In this document: positions 17,208-25,886 of the stretch, one piece after another | Numbering within the stretch: position 1 is the first letter of the stretch | Layout: every line of letters starts with the position of its first letter | NCBI GenBank assembly: GCA_965275905.1 | Contig: CBDHYJ010000055.1 | Location: forward strand, 17,636-81,635 | Direction of reading: 5' to 3' | Source of the DNA: CBDAQD01 sp965275905 | GTDB lineage: Bacteria > Pseudomonadota > Alphaproteobacteria > Rhizobiales > JAJFHC01 | DNA: 64,000 nucleotides | The notes under the pieces: model-generated | The model's input: the letters and a program-made list of their open reading frames with translations, nothing else | The model's database searches: none | Told to the model about the DNA's origin: nothing | Program-made: the position numbers and the translations under genes

Positions 17208-18377
17208 CTAGACCGACTTCGCCTCGCCGACCTTGTTGAGCGCAATCAGTGTCAACACGGGGCCGATCACCTCGAACACGATGGTTGTCCCCACGGTCAG
17301 GGCCAGAAGTGTGTCCCTGAGCTCCGGGAAGTGGCTGGCGCCGACCAGGGCCATGCCGAGGGCAACACCTGCCTGCGGGACAAGTGCCACGCCAAGCCAT
17401 CGCTGGTGGGAGGGCGGGGCGCCGCCAATCCTGGCGCCGATCCACCCGCCACCAATTCGCGCCGCCAGCCGTAGTACAATATAGGCCAGCCCGATCAATC
17501 CGATCTCGCGAAGCGCCTCGACATGCAGGGAGGCTCCGGCGAGCACGAAGAAGAGCACCATGAAAGGCCACTCAATATGCTCGATCTCATGAAACGGCCG
17601 GCTGTGGTGGGACGCGAAATTGACGACGAGGGCGCCAGCGATCATCCCGGCGAGCAGGTACGAAACCTCCAGCCAGATGGCAAGCCCGGCGCACAGGAAC
17701 ACGACGCCGAGTGCCTCGGCCTGGATCGGTTCGCCTGGCCGGAGCCGGCCGGTGAGAAAAGCGGCCGGCAGACCCACCAGACAGCCAATGGCAGTAGCGC
17801 CCCCGAGTTCCCAGGCCCCTTGCGCGACAACCGCTGCCGAACCGTCTCCGGCGATTCCCTTTGCAATGACGAGAAGAAGACTGAACAGCACGAGACCCCA
17901 CGCGTCGTCCACGGCGACAACGCCGAGCAGCGTATCCGTGAAGGGCCCCTCGGCACGGGCCTGCCGGACCACGTCCTGGGTTGCCGCCGGCGCGGTGGCG
18001 GTCGCTATGCCTGCCAGCAGAAGCGCCATGACGGTCGGCGTGCCGACCGCCGTCAGCCCGATCAACACGATTATTGCGGTGACAATGACGGCACAGGCCG
18101 AAACGGCGAGAATCGTCCTGCCATGTCGGCGTAGTGCATCCCGCGACAACTGCCCGCCCAGGAGGAACGCTACCATCGTCAGCGCTGCTGCCGCGAGCGC
18201 CTCATACCAGTCCTGAAGCCCGTGGGGCAAAAGATCCAGACCGGCCGGACCAGCGACTACGCCGGACAGGATCAGAAGCGTGACCCGGGGCAGGCGCGTC
18301 CGGCGACCGACTTCGTCAGCCAAAAGTCCGACCAGCAACAGTCCTCCGAGGACGACAAAGAGGAGGTGTAACTCCAT
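17208..18377 (-). CDS. Cation:proton antiporter (CPA2 family)
   Basis: A 389-residue inner-membrane protein with about 12 hydrophobic segments. The N-terminus LHLLFVVLGGLLLVGLLADEVGRRTRLPRVTLLILSGVVAGP matches the KefB/NhaS3-type Na+(K+)/H+ exchangers, and GVVAVDDAWGLVLFSLLL around residue 150 carries the paired aspartates of the ion site. There is no C-terminal RCK/TrkA domain, so it is a bare transporter unit. Likely roles are pH or salt homeostasis. AGGGAAAG lies just before the ATG at 18377. A CBS-domain gene follows upstream on the same strand. Confidence 0.92.
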   Translation of the reverse strand: MELHLLFVVLGGLLLVGLLADEVGRRTRLPRVTLLILSGVVAGPAGLDLLPHGLQDWYEALAAAALTMVAFLLGGQLSRDALRRHGRTILAVSACAVIVTAIIVLIGLTAVGTPTVMALLLAGIATATAPAATQDVVRQARAEGPFTDTLLGVVAVDDAWGLVLFSLLLVIAKGIAGDGSAAVVAQGAWELGGATAIGCLVGLPAAFLTGRLRPGEPIQAEALGVVFLCAGLAIWLEVSYLLAGMIAGALVVNFASHHSRPFHEIEHIEWPFMVLFFVLAGASLHVEALREIGLIGLAYIVLRLAARIGGGWIGARIGGAPPSHQRWLGVALVPQAGVALGMALVGASHFPELRDTLLALTVGTTIVFEVIGPVLTLIALNKVGEAKSV

Positions 18378-18503
18378 GTCTTTCCCTAACCCCCCGATCG
18401 GTAAGTCAGACGCATCGCACCGTCTTGCGGAGAGCTTCGCGGGAATGGCGACTCTGCGTTGCGCCGCATTCCGGAAGCGGGCCGTTGATACCGGTCGGGA
18501 TGA

Positions 18504-18923
18504 TTATCCGGACTTTTTGTTTCGCTTTGATTTCTTGGGCGCGTTCTTCGCGACATAGCGGTGCCCCTCCACGAGTTTCAGCAGGTCGAAGGAACTTATG
18601 ATGCCGACGACCTTCTTCTCGTGAGTGACAACGACATGGTGGATCTTGCGTTTGCGCATGATCCGGGCGGCGATGCTGGCGTCGTTATAGGCCGGGACGA
18701 CGGTGACGTTGCCGGTCATGATCCGGCTGACGGGCGATGTGTCCTTCACACGCCGCGCCAGGTCCGCGGTGGTGACAATCCCAGCCGCATCGCCGTCTGG
18801 CCGAACCACCGGCACGGCATGTATCCGATTTCTTTCCATGATGTCCCGGACATGACCCACCGAGTGGTGTAATTGCGCGGTGATCACGCGTTTTGCCATG
18901 AGATCCGAAATCTTGACCGACAC
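18504..18923 (-). CDS. Tandem CBS-domain protein
   Basis: A 139-residue cytoplasmic protein made of one pair of CBS motifs: residues 8-58 (DLMAKRVITAQLHHSVGHVRDIM ... GIVTTADLARRV) and residues 66-117 (SRIMTGNVTVVPAYNDASIAARIM ... GIISSFDLLKLV). Such pairs bind adenosyl compounds (AMP, ATP, SAM, NADH) and sense energy state. The last 15 residues are very basic (KNAPKKSKRNKKSG), perhaps for contact with nucleic acid or membrane. The GTG at 18923 is chosen because GGGAGG lies about eight bases upstream. Same strand as the antiporter, 126 bases away; a functional link is possible but unproven. Confidence 0.9.
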   Translation of the reverse strand: MSVKISDLMAKRVITAQLHHSVGHVRDIMERNRIHAVPVVRPDGDAAGIVTTADLARRVKDTSPVSRIMTGNVTVVPAYNDASIAARIMRKRKIHHVVVTHEKKVVGIISSFDLLKLVEGHRYVAKNAPKKSKRNKKSG

Positions 18924-19266
18924 AGCCTGCCCTCCCTTGGTCTGCTGTTTTCCTTACGCCCCGGGCAATGCGTTTTCCGTGCGTGCCTCACAGAGGTTAT
19001 GCGCCGTTCTTTTTTCGGGCCTTGCGCTAGGTCAACGCCGTAAGTCCCGGGATCGAGCCAAAAAGACAAAAGCCGATCACCTGTGTCCGATCAAAATGGC
19101 TTCTCCGGGTTGAATGTGCGGGCGCACTTTTGAGGTCAGGTCATCATGATTGCGCCAGCTACCGGTGCTTATGGGCGCCGCAGGTCTGCGGTCAGCGTCT
19201 TGACCCGTCTATAGCTTCACACTTCATGGTCGGGTCTCTTGTGCTTGAAACAGGCGGAGACCTGCC
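18924..19266. other. Intergenic region before the LLM-MerR operon
   Basis: 343 bases without a gene. The right end must hold the promoter of the LLM oxidoreductase. An inverted pair, GACCCG at 19202-19207 and CGGGTC at 19231-19236, lies there and might be an operator. Nothing else stands out. Confidence 0.4.
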
Positions 19267-20280
19267 ATGAAGAGATCCGTTTTCCTGCTGCTCGATCACT
19301 ACCCCGAAACCGGTGAGACGCAGAGCGGCGTCTATGATTTCGCGCTGGAGCATGCGCAACTCGCCGACGAACTCGGTTTCGACGCCTTCTGGATTGCCGA
19401 GCATCATTTCGGCAATCTGGGCAGCGTTCCGAATCCCGCTGTCCTGCTTGCGGCGATCGCCCGCCAGACCACCCGGATACGGATTGGCCCGGCGGTTTCG
19501 ATTCTGCCCTACCGCGATCCGCAGTTCACCGCCGAAGACTACGCGATGGTCGATACCCTGTCGGGTGGGCGGCTGAACATGGGGGTCGGCTGCGGGTCAC
19601 AGCAACCCGAGTTCGCCGGACTTGGGGTCGATTTTGACAGTCGCTGGCATCGCTACGAAGAGAATCTGCTCAGGCTGTGCGATCTGTGGTCCGGATCCGG
19701 ACTCAGTCCGCTGCCAATCCAGTCCCCGCCGCCGCTGTATGTTGCGACCGCCAATCCGGAAAACGTCACCAGGGCCGGACGGGGTGGCAACTCGATCATC
19801 ACGCTGATTTCTCCGGGAGCGAAGATGGTGCCAGACTTCAGGAAACTCACCGAACTGCACAGACGCGGTCTTTCCGAGGGCGGACATGCGCTGGACAGTG
19901 CTGAAATCGTGGCAGCGCTTGTTGCGCATGTCGCGCCGTCCGACCAGGAGGCACGGGCCTCAACCGAGCCGGCGCTCACCCGTCTCCTGACCGCCATGTC
20001 GAAGGAAAGTGTCGAGGCGGCTATGCTCTACGAAGACATGCAGCGAGTGCCGACCGGGAGCTTTGGAACAGTCGAAAACGCCGCTGAAGCCGTTGCGAAA
20101 CTCGAGCGAGCCGGGTTGGAGCATATTGCCTTCATCACGCGGTTTGGCGGTATGGAGCCTGCGTCGGCGCACCGGTCGCTGCGCCTGCTGGCACAGGCGA
20201 CAGAGTTCAGGCTGGCTGTCACGCCTCCCTTCGCCGGTATTATGGAACAGACGGAACAACCAACGCGGCCAACAGGATGA
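19267..20280 (+). CDS. LLM-class flavin-dependent oxidoreductase
   Basis: A 337-residue luciferase-like TIM-barrel protein that uses FMNH2 or F420H2-type flavin chemistry. Family blocks include ELGFDAFWIAEHHFGNLGSVPNPAVLLAAIA near residue 40, RIRIGPAVSILPYRDPQFTAEDYAMVDTLSGGRLNMGVGCG around residues 70-112, and the C-terminal ERAGLEHIAFITRFGG. Relatives oxidise alkanals, alkanesulfonates, nitrilotriacetate and similar compounds; the substrate is not identifiable. GGCGGAGA precedes the ATG. The stop overlaps the start of the following MerR gene (ATGA), so the two are translationally coupled. Confidence 0.92.
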   Translation: MKRSVFLLLDHYPETGETQSGVYDFALEHAQLADELGFDAFWIAEHHFGNLGSVPNPAVLLAAIARQTTRIRIGPAVSILPYRDPQFTAEDYAMVDTLSGGRLNMGVGCGSQQPEFAGLGVDFDSRWHRYEENLLRLCDLWSGSGLSPLPIQSPPPLYVATANPENVTRAGRGGNSIITLISPGAKMVPDFRKLTELHRRGLSEGGHALDSAEIVAALVAHVAPSDQEARASTEPALTRLLTAMSKESVEAAMLYEDMQRVPTGSFGTVENAAEAVAKLERAGLEHIAFITRFGGMEPASAHRSLRLLAQATEFRLAVTPPFAGIMEQTEQPTRPTG

Positions 20281-20807
20281 TCAGCATCAGTGCTCTTGCG
20301 GCAAAGGTCGGGCTCTCCCGGGCAACGCTGCTCTACTATGACCGTATCGGCCTCCTGCGCCCGGCCGCGAGGTCGGAGGCCGGTTACCGGATGTATGGTG
20401 ACGCCGAGGTCGAGCGCCTCAAGCTGATCTGTTCGTACCGCAGCGCGGGGCTCCGGCTCGAGGACATCAAGCTGCTTCTGCAGAATCCGGAAGCACCTGA
20501 TGAAAAGATTCTGCAGCGAAGGCTTTCGCAACTGGACGACGATATCAGCGCTCTGCGTTCCCAGCAGCAGGCTATCCTTGCCATCCTGAGGAGTCTCGGA
20601 ACGGTGGGCTCCATAGGTTCGATAGACAAGAAGGGATGGATCGAAATCCTTTGTTCCTGCGGTCTCAACGACGACGATATGGCGCGCTGGCATATTCAGT
20701 TCGAGACCGACAACCCGAAGGCGCACCAAGCCTTCCTGCGCTGGCTCGGAATCCCGGAGGACGAAGCACGGGATATCAGGGAGAAGGCGAAGCCCGGGAG
20801 ATCGTAG
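20277..20807 (+). CDS. MerR-family transcriptional regulator
   Basis: A 176-residue regulator. Residues 1-70 form the MerR winged helix: ISALAAKVGLSRATLLYYDRIGLLRPAARSEAGYRMYGDAEVERLKLI, followed by a long dimerisation helix (residues 82-120). The C-terminal effector part (residues 121-176) contains two cysteines (none paired as CxC), ending in a WLGIPEDEARDIRE block seen in MerR proteins that sense organic ligands rather than metals. It overlaps the LLM gene by four bases, so it probably controls that operon. The inverted repeat before the LLM gene is a candidate site. Confidence 0.9.
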   Translation: MISISALAAKVGLSRATLLYYDRIGLLRPAARSEAGYRMYGDAEVERLKLICSYRSAGLRLEDIKLLLQNPEAPDEKILQRRLSQLDDDISALRSQQQAILAILRSLGTVGSIGSIDKKGWIEILCSCGLNDDDMARWHIQFETDNPKAHQAFLRWLGIPEDEARDIREKAKPGRS

Positions 20808-20888
20808 CGCAAGACTCCAGCGAGCGATCCGGCGGAGCGACCCGGCCGCGCCGGTTTAAATGCTGTCTGCATTTCCTACATCAGGACA

Positions 20889-21356
20889 ATGCAGATAGAG
20901 ATCAGAGCCGCCCGTCCTGACGATGCCGACGCGCTGGCTTCCCTGAACGAAATCGTCCAGGCGGTTCATACGGCGGCCGAACCCTGGCTGTTCAAGCCTT
21001 GCGGATTCGGACCCGGCAAGTTTCTGCGGGTCCTCGAACGGCCGGAAAACCATGTCTTTGTCGCGACAGTTGAACGCGAGCCGATCGGCTATCTCTACGC
21101 GGAACTGCGCCACATTCCGGAAACGTCGCTCACCTACAGCTATCAGACCCTGCACGTCCATCACATCAGCGTCCGGGAGACGCACAGAAAATCCGGTGTC
21201 GGACGCCTGCTGTTCGAGCGGCTTCGCGAAAGGGGCAAAGAGCTTGATGTCGAGCGCTTCACAGCCGATGTCTGGAGCTTCAATGAAAGCGCGCAGCGGT
21301 TCTTCGCAGACTGCGGCCTCTCGTCCTACAAGCAGAACTTCTGGACGCCGCTATGA
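20889..21356 (+). CDS. GNAT-family N-acetyltransferase
   Basis: A 155-residue acetyltransferase. The GNAT fold is seen as strand 1 IEIRAARPDDADALASL, strand 4 LHVHHISVRETHRKSGVGRLLFERLRERG (the Q/RxxGxG/A acetyl-CoA loop is RKSGVG), and the C-terminal DVWSFNESAQRFFADCGLSSYKQNF, where the NxxA and Tyr follow the usual pattern. The acceptor may be a protein N-terminus or a small amine. It converges on a DUF1232 gene and overlaps its stop region by six bases. Confidence 0.88.
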   Translation: MQIEIRAARPDDADALASLNEIVQAVHTAAEPWLFKPCGFGPGKFLRVLERPENHVFVATVEREPIGYLYAELRHIPETSLTYSYQTLHVHHISVRETHRKSGVGRLLFERLRERGKELDVERFTADVWSFNESAQRFFADCGLSSYKQNFWTPL

Positions 21357-21749
21357 CGATGAGGAGTCGTCTCGTTGCAATATCATGCGGGCGGCGGCCC
21401 GGTGCGCCTCGGTGATGTGCTTCTGCGCGATGGCGACCGCTGTGGCGATCACGGTAGCATCGTCGGTGAAACCCAGTCCCAATATGAAATCAGGCAACAG
21501 GTCCGTCGGGACGATGAAGTAGCCGAGCGCCGCGTACAGCATCGCACGCACCCTCATCGGCGTGTTGGTGTCGATGGCGCAGTAGTATGCCGCCACCAGT
21601 TCCTCCGCGAAGGGGATGTAACCCGCGACCCGGCCGAGCTTCTTCCAGAATCCCTCACGTACCCGCTTCTCGTTGCGGGCAATGGTCACTGGATTCTGGA
21701 TTTCAGGGCCTGTAAGGTCCGGCCCGGCATTTCCGGCTTCCGAAGCCAT
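21351..21749 (-). CDS. DUF1232 (YkvA-family) protein
   Basis: A 132-residue protein with the DUF1232 core AALGYFIVPTDLLPDFILGLGFTDDATVIATAVAI (about residues 75-110), a hydrophobic segment with the conserved P-D-x-x-P-D/DD pattern. The family is widespread, probably membrane-associated, and of unknown function. The ATG at 21749 was preferred to a TTG seven codons earlier because GGGGA is properly spaced before it. Ends convergently with the GNAT gene. Confidence 0.85.
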   Translation of the reverse strand: MASEAGNAGPDLTGPEIQNPVTIARNEKRVREGFWKKLGRVAGYIPFAEELVAAYYCAIDTNTPMRVRAMLYAALGYFIVPTDLLPDFILGLGFTDDATVIATAVAIAQKHITEAHRAAARMILQRDDSSSS

Positions 21750-21879
21750 GGTCTGGGTTCCCCGTTGCAAACCGATACCTGAGATATGGCGACTGGAACC
21801 CTAAATCTCAAGTTTGACGGGAGTTTTCCCGCAGAAAACAGGGAAAAATGCGCTTGCCAGCGCAAGGTGAGGACGTTCC

Positions 21880-22665
21880 ATGAAACTCAGCAGTGACATC
21901 AGCGCAATCGTTACCGGCGGCGCATCGGGCCTTGGCGAGGCGTCCGCGCGCGGTCTTGCGGCCGAGGGCGTTCGCGTGGCCATTTTTGACATGAACGAAG
22001 AACGCGGCGAGCAGGTCGCCGGCGAGATCGGCGGCGTGTTCTGCAGCGTCAACGTGGCCGACGAGGCGAGCGTCGACGCCGGACTTGAAAAGGCGCGCGC
22101 GGCGAACGGTCAGGAACGGGTGCTGGTGAACTGCGCTGGCATCGTGATCGGTGCCAAGACCGCATCGCGCAACCGCGAGACCGGAGAGGTGAGCCCGCAC
22201 GACATCAGCGCCTTTGCGCGGATCATCCAGGTCAACCTGATCGGTACCTTCCATGTCTCGGCAAAGTCGGCGGCCGGCATGATGACGCTCGATCCGGTCA
22301 CGGATGACGGCGGCCGCGGTGTGATCGTGCATACGTCTTCCGTTGCCGCGCAGGACGGCCAGATCGGGCAGGCGGCTTATTCGGCCTCGAAGGGCGGCGT
22401 CGCCGGCATGACCCTGCCGATGGCGCGTGATCTCGCCCGCGACGGCATCCGCGTCGTCAGCATCATGCCTGGTCTGTTCCATACGCCCATGTTCGACACG
22501 CTGCCTGAAGAGGCGCAGACAGCACTCGGCGCGAGCGTGCCGTTCCCGACACGGCTCGGCAAGCCCGAGGAATACGCGCTGATGGTCCGGCAGATCTGCG
22601 AGAACGACATGCTGAACGGCGAGTGCATCCGGCTCGACGGCGCGATCAGGCTGGCGCCGCGCTGA
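21880..22665 (+). CDS. SDR oxidoreductase, 3-hydroxyacyl-CoA dehydrogenase type 2-like
   Basis: A 261-residue short-chain dehydrogenase. It has TGGASGLGEASARGLAAEG (NAD loop, residues 12-30), an Asp after strand 2 (IFDMNE) that favours NAD over NADP, VNCAGI, and an intact catalytic set: Ser in HTSSVAAQDGQIGQAAYSASKGG with Tyr-Ser-Ala-Ser-Lys. Overall it resembles HSD17B10-type 3-hydroxy-2-methylbutyryl-CoA/3-hydroxyacyl-CoA dehydrogenases of fatty acid and isoleucine breakdown. The ending ECIRLDGAIRLAPR is typical of that group. No beta-oxidation genes are adjacent. Confidence 0.9.
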   Translation: MKLSSDISAIVTGGASGLGEASARGLAAEGVRVAIFDMNEERGEQVAGEIGGVFCSVNVADEASVDAGLEKARAANGQERVLVNCAGIVIGAKTASRNRETGEVSPHDISAFARIIQVNLIGTFHVSAKSAAGMMTLDPVTDDGGRGVIVHTSSVAAQDGQIGQAAYSASKGGVAGMTLPMARDLARDGIRVVSIMPGLFHTPMFDTLPEEAQTALGASVPFPTRLGKPEEYALMVRQICENDMLNGECIRLDGAIRLAPR

Positions 22666-22672
22666 GGCACGG

Positions 22673-22963
22673 TCAGCCGGCGAAGCTGTCCATGACCTTT
22701 GCCAGCGCGATGTCCTTTTCCGTCACGCCGCCGGCGTCATGAGTCGCGAGCGTGACGTCCACGGTGCGGTAGACATTGAACCACTCGGGATGGTGATCCA
22801 TCTTTTCGGCCACCATGGCGACGCGGGACATCCAGCCGAAGGCCGCGTTGAAATCCTTGAACTGGAATGACTTTGATATGGCATCGCGTCCGTCGACTTC
22901 GCTCCAGCCGTCCAGACTGCCGATTGCTTCGTTCCGGGCTTCACCGGCCAGTTTCTCGCTCAT
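22673..22963 (-). CDS. phhB: Pterin-4a-carbinolamine dehydratase
   Basis: A 96-residue enzyme that dehydrates 4a-hydroxytetrahydropterin to recycle the cofactor of aromatic amino acid hydroxylases. The active-site set is present: the DFNAAFGWMSRVAMVAEKMDHHPEW block has the paired histidines of the [EKDH]HHP motif, and a further His occurs in the LATHDAGGVTEKDIALA block. Length is normal. The ATG at 22963 has AGGGAGA upstream; longer in-frame extensions lack support. No phenylalanine hydroxylase gene is in the window. Confidence 0.93.
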   Translation of the reverse strand: MSEKLAGEARNEAIGSLDGWSEVDGRDAISKSFQFKDFNAAFGWMSRVAMVAEKMDHHPEWFNVYRTVDVTLATHDAGGVTEKDIALAKVMDSFAG

Positions 22964-23029
22964 GACATCTCCCTTGATCGATATCGAAACACTGGTGGCA
23001 CCATGACGAAAAGGCAAGGAGACGATGAG

Positions 23030-23524
23030 ATGCCCGGCGCGAAAGTGCGTGTCCTGTTCGTCTGTCTCGGGAACATCTGCCGTTCGCCGATGGCGGAGGG
23101 CGTGTTCGGCAAAGTGGCCGGCGAGGAAGGGATCGGCGATATCGTCGAAATCGACTCGGCCGGGACGAGTTCCTGGCACATTGACGAGCCGCCGGATGGC
23201 CGCGCGCAGGAGGCGGTTCGTGAAGTCGGTGTCGATATCTCAGGCCTGCGCGGGCGGCAGGTCGGAGCCCGCGACTTTGATGACTTCGATTTTCTCATCG
23301 CCATGGACGAGAGCAATCTGTCGAAGCTGCGCGCCGCGGCCCCCTCAGAGCGCCATGACCGTATCCGGCTGTTCCTGGACTTTGCTCCGGACGCGGGCCG
23401 CGCGGATGTGCCGGATCCCTATTACGGGGGCGCCGACGGATTCCGCTACGTGCTCGACCTGATCGACTCCGCGAGCCGGGGACTCGCCCGGCATATCGCC
23501 TCAGGCCAGAGTCAGAGCGGATAA
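23030..23524 (+). CDS. Low molecular weight protein-tyrosine phosphatase
   Basis: A 164-residue LMW-PTP. The phosphate loop is VLFVCLGNICRSPMAEGVF, i.e. C(X)5RS with the nucleophilic cysteine near residue 12, and the general acid lies in DVPDPYYGG. Both segments and the length are standard. Targets may include bacterial tyrosine kinases of exopolysaccharide systems or arginine-phosphorylated proteins; none is in the window. An ATG at 23003 is in frame, but the one at 23030 has AGGAG eight bases before it. The 3' end overlaps thpR by 13 bases, convergently. Confidence 0.94.
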   Translation: MPGAKVRVLFVCLGNICRSPMAEGVFGKVAGEEGIGDIVEIDSAGTSSWHIDEPPDGRAQEAVREVGVDISGLRGRQVGARDFDDFDFLIAMDESNLSKLRAAAPSERHDRIRLFLDFAPDAGRADVPDPYYGGADGFRYVLDLIDSASRGLARHIASGQSQSG

Positions 23525-24042
23525 ACCTGCTCGATGGCGTAGGGCCCGCCGCCGCGGGACGGGCGCGAGGAATAGAGCACGAAGCGTTCCGGCTTGAACA
23601 CCGGGCTTTGATAGAGGCTGTGGTTGAGCAGGAAATGCTCGACGTCCGTTTTGCGCGACTGGCGCAGCCGGGCGAGGGTCACATGCGGGGTGAACTTGCG
23701 CTGATCCGGCGGCAATCCAAGACTCTGGCACAGGCGCTCCTGGGAATACTGCAGGTCTTTCAGGGTGCCGTTGCCGGTTACGCCGGCCCAGAGGGAGCGT
23801 GGCTTGCGGCCGCCAAAATGGCCGACGCCCTTGATCTGAAGCTCCATCGGGCGGCTGGCGATTGCTTCGAGACCGGAGAGGAGTTCCCGCGTGACACCGC
23901 CATCAACCTCGCCCACGAAACGCAGCGTGATGTGATAGTTCTCCCGGTCGATCCAGCGTGCCCCTTCGATGCCGCCGCGCATCAATTCAAGATTGATGGC
24001 AATCTCTGACGGAATTTCGAGCGCTGTGAACAAACGGCCCAT
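23512..24042 (-). CDS. thpR: RNA 2',3'-cyclic phosphodiesterase (2'-5' RNA ligase family)
   Basis: A 176-residue 2H phosphoesterase. Two catalytic HxTx motifs are visible: HITL (residues 38-41, YHITLRFVGEV) and HVTL (around residue 121, FTPHVTLARL), the defining pair of ThpR. The enzyme opens 2',3'-cyclic phosphates on RNA to 2'-phosphate and can reversibly join tRNA halves in vitro. Length matches the bacterial family. Convergent overlap with the phosphatase gene; 29 bases downstream of the aldo/keto reductase start side on the same strand. Confidence 0.93.
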   Translation of the reverse strand: MGRLFTALEIPSEIAINLELMRGGIEGARWIDRENYHITLRFVGEVDGGVTRELLSGLEAIASRPMELQIKGVGHFGGRKPRSLWAGVTGNGTLKDLQYSQERLCQSLGLPPDQRKFTPHVTLARLRQSRKTDVEHFLLNHSLYQSPVFKPERFVLYSSRPSRGGGPYAIEQVYPL

Positions 24043-24071
24043 CGGCTTTCTCCCGTGATTGGTATCTTCCC

Positions 24072-25112
24072 TCAGGGGCAGGGATTGGCATTCACTTGAT
24101 GAATGGCCTCGACCTCTGACTCGAGTTCGTCGGTGAAATCGAGGTCGATGCTGTCGATGTCGGTCTTGAGTTGCTCGAGTGATGTCGCTCCGATGATGTT
24201 TGACGTCACGAACGGCCGGGTTGTCACGAACTGGATGGCCAGATGGCTCGGGTCGATGCCGTGACGGCGGGCAAGATCCAGATAAGCCGCGATGGCCGTG
24301 TCGGCGCCGGGCGTTTCGTATCGCTGCAGCCTGTTGAACAGGGTCTTGCGGGCGCCGGCCGGCAGGGCGCCGTTCTGGTACTTGCCGGAAAGGTAGCCCT
24401 GCGCCAGCGGCGAATAGGCGAGCAGGCCGACCTGCTCGCGAAAGGCGATCTCCGCCAGTCCGTCCTCGTAGGTCCGGTTCAGGAGGTTGTAGGCATTCTG
24501 GATCGAGACGATGCGCGGCCGGTCCCCGTTCGACGCCAGATGGAGATAATGCATCGTGCCCCAGGCGGTCTCGTTGGAGACGCCGACATGGCGCACCTTG
24601 CCTGAGCGGACCAGTTCGGCCAGCGCGTCGAGCGTTTCCTCGAAGGGTACAAAATCGCCGTCGCGCGGGATGTTCTCCCGGCCGCCGAACAGGTCCATCG
24701 GGCGGTCCGGCCAGTGTACCTGGTAGAGATCGACATAATCCGTGCGCAGGCGCCGCAGGCTGCCGTCGATCGCTTCCATGATCTGGGCGCGGGTCAGCCG
24801 GATCTCGTTACCGTCCTCGCGCAGCCAGGTCATGCCGCTCCTGCCCGCGACCTTCGTGGCAAGCACCACCTTGTCCCGGTTGCCCCGTTCGCTGAACCAG
24901 GAGCCGATGACTTCCTCTGTCCGGCCTGCGGTTTCGGCCTTGGGAGGCGACGGATACATTTCGGCGACATCGAAGAAGTTGACGCCCCGGTCAAGCGCGT
25001 AGTCCATCTGCGCGTGGCCTTCGGCCTCGGAGTTCTGTTCGCCCCAGGTCATCGTGCCCAGGCAGATTGCGCTCACGTTTATGCCCGTGCGGCCGAGTTC
25101 GCGGTACTGCAT
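24072..25112 (-). CDS. Aldo/keto reductase (Tas-like)
   Basis: A 346-residue NADPH-dependent AKR of the Tas group. The barrel start MQYRELGRTGINVSAICLGTMTWGEQNSEAEGHAQMDYALDRGVNFFDVAEMYP holds the catalytic Asp and Tyr (DVAEMY); Lys is in VVLATKVAG and His in DLYQVHWPDRP. The C-terminal cofactor block FVTTRPFVTSNIIGATSLEQLKTDI fits. Tas proteins reduce small aldehydes; E. coli Tas was found through tyrosine auxotrophy suppression, but the natural substrate is unclear. It stands between tesA and thpR on the same strand. Confidence 0.94.
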   Translation of the reverse strand: MQYRELGRTGINVSAICLGTMTWGEQNSEAEGHAQMDYALDRGVNFFDVAEMYPSPPKAETAGRTEEVIGSWFSERGNRDKVVLATKVAGRSGMTWLREDGNEIRLTRAQIMEAIDGSLRRLRTDYVDLYQVHWPDRPMDLFGGRENIPRDGDFVPFEETLDALAELVRSGKVRHVGVSNETAWGTMHYLHLASNGDRPRIVSIQNAYNLLNRTYEDGLAEIAFREQVGLLAYSPLAQGYLSGKYQNGALPAGARKTLFNRLQRYETPGADTAIAAYLDLARRHGIDPSHLAIQFVTTRPFVTSNIIGATSLEQLKTDIDSIDLDFTDELESEVEAIHQVNANPCP

Positions 25113-25135
25113 GTGTCCTGTTTTTCTATTTTGTT

Positions 25136-25798
25136 TCAGCCGGTGGCCCGGCGGGTCTTGATCCGGTCTATCAGCTGTTCGACATATGGCAGGATTCGTT
25201 TGACGATTGTGTCAACGCCGGCGGCGTTGGGATGCATCCCGTCGCCCAGATTCAGTTCCGGTTGCGCCGCCACGCCGTCGAGGAAGAAGGGATAGAGCAC
25301 GGCGCCGTGGCTGCGCGCAAGCTCAGGGTATATCCCGTTGAATTCGCTGGCATATTCATCGCCCATATTGGGCGGCGCCAACATTCCTGCAACGAGCACG
25401 TCATGGCCGCGGGAATTCAGCGACTTGAGGATCGAGTCCAGATTGGTCCGCGTCGTTGCGGGATCTGTTCCGCGCAGTGCGTCATTGGCGCCAAGCTCGA
25501 CGATCACGCCGTCGGTCTTGTCAGGCAACGCCCAGTCGAGCCGCGCAAGAGCTCCGCTGGTGGTGTCTCCCGAAACCCCCGCATTGTGGACCTTGACCGC
25601 ATGGCCGCGGGCCTTCAGGGCCTTTTCCAGCTTGCTTGGAAACGCATTCTCCAGCGCCAGATTGTATCCGGCGGTCAGACTGTCACCCAGCGCGACGATG
25701 AGGATGGGCCGGTTCGCTTCGGCCTGTGCGGGCATCGCCGCGGCGGTGATCCACGCCGCCGCCAACAACGTTGAAAAAACAATGCGCTTGAAAACCAT
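25136..25798 (-). CDS. tesA: Periplasmic arylesterase / lysophospholipase L1 (SGNH hydrolase)
   Basis: A 220-residue TesA-like hydrolase with a signal peptide (residues 1-26, cleavage after AQA). The SGNH blocks are complete: GDSLTAGYNL (nucleophile Ser), G in NAGVSGDTTSG, N in VELGANDALRG, and D/H in GDGMHPNAAG. TesA cleaves thioesters, aryl esters and lysophospholipids in the periplasm. A much longer open frame exists upstream, but the signal peptide begins at the ATG at 25798, which has GGCGGA before it. Divergent from the ybbA-like ATPase gene, the same arrangement as in E. coli. Confidence 0.94.
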   Translation of the reverse strand: MVFKRIVFSTLLAAAWITAAAMPAQAEANRPILIVALGDSLTAGYNLALENAFPSKLEKALKARGHAVKVHNAGVSGDTTSGALARLDWALPDKTDGVIVELGANDALRGTDPATTRTNLDSILKSLNSRGHDVLVAGMLAPPNMGDEYASEFNGIYPELARSHGAVLYPFFLDGVAAQPELNLGDGMHPNAAGVDTIVKRILPYVEQLIDRIKTRRATG

Positions 25799-25886
25799 GT
25801 TGATTCCGCCATATCGCTTATGAAATGCGCGGCCGGAGGCCGGGCCGGCCCCTGCCTTATCGGATATTGTTGCCTTGTCTTCCACC

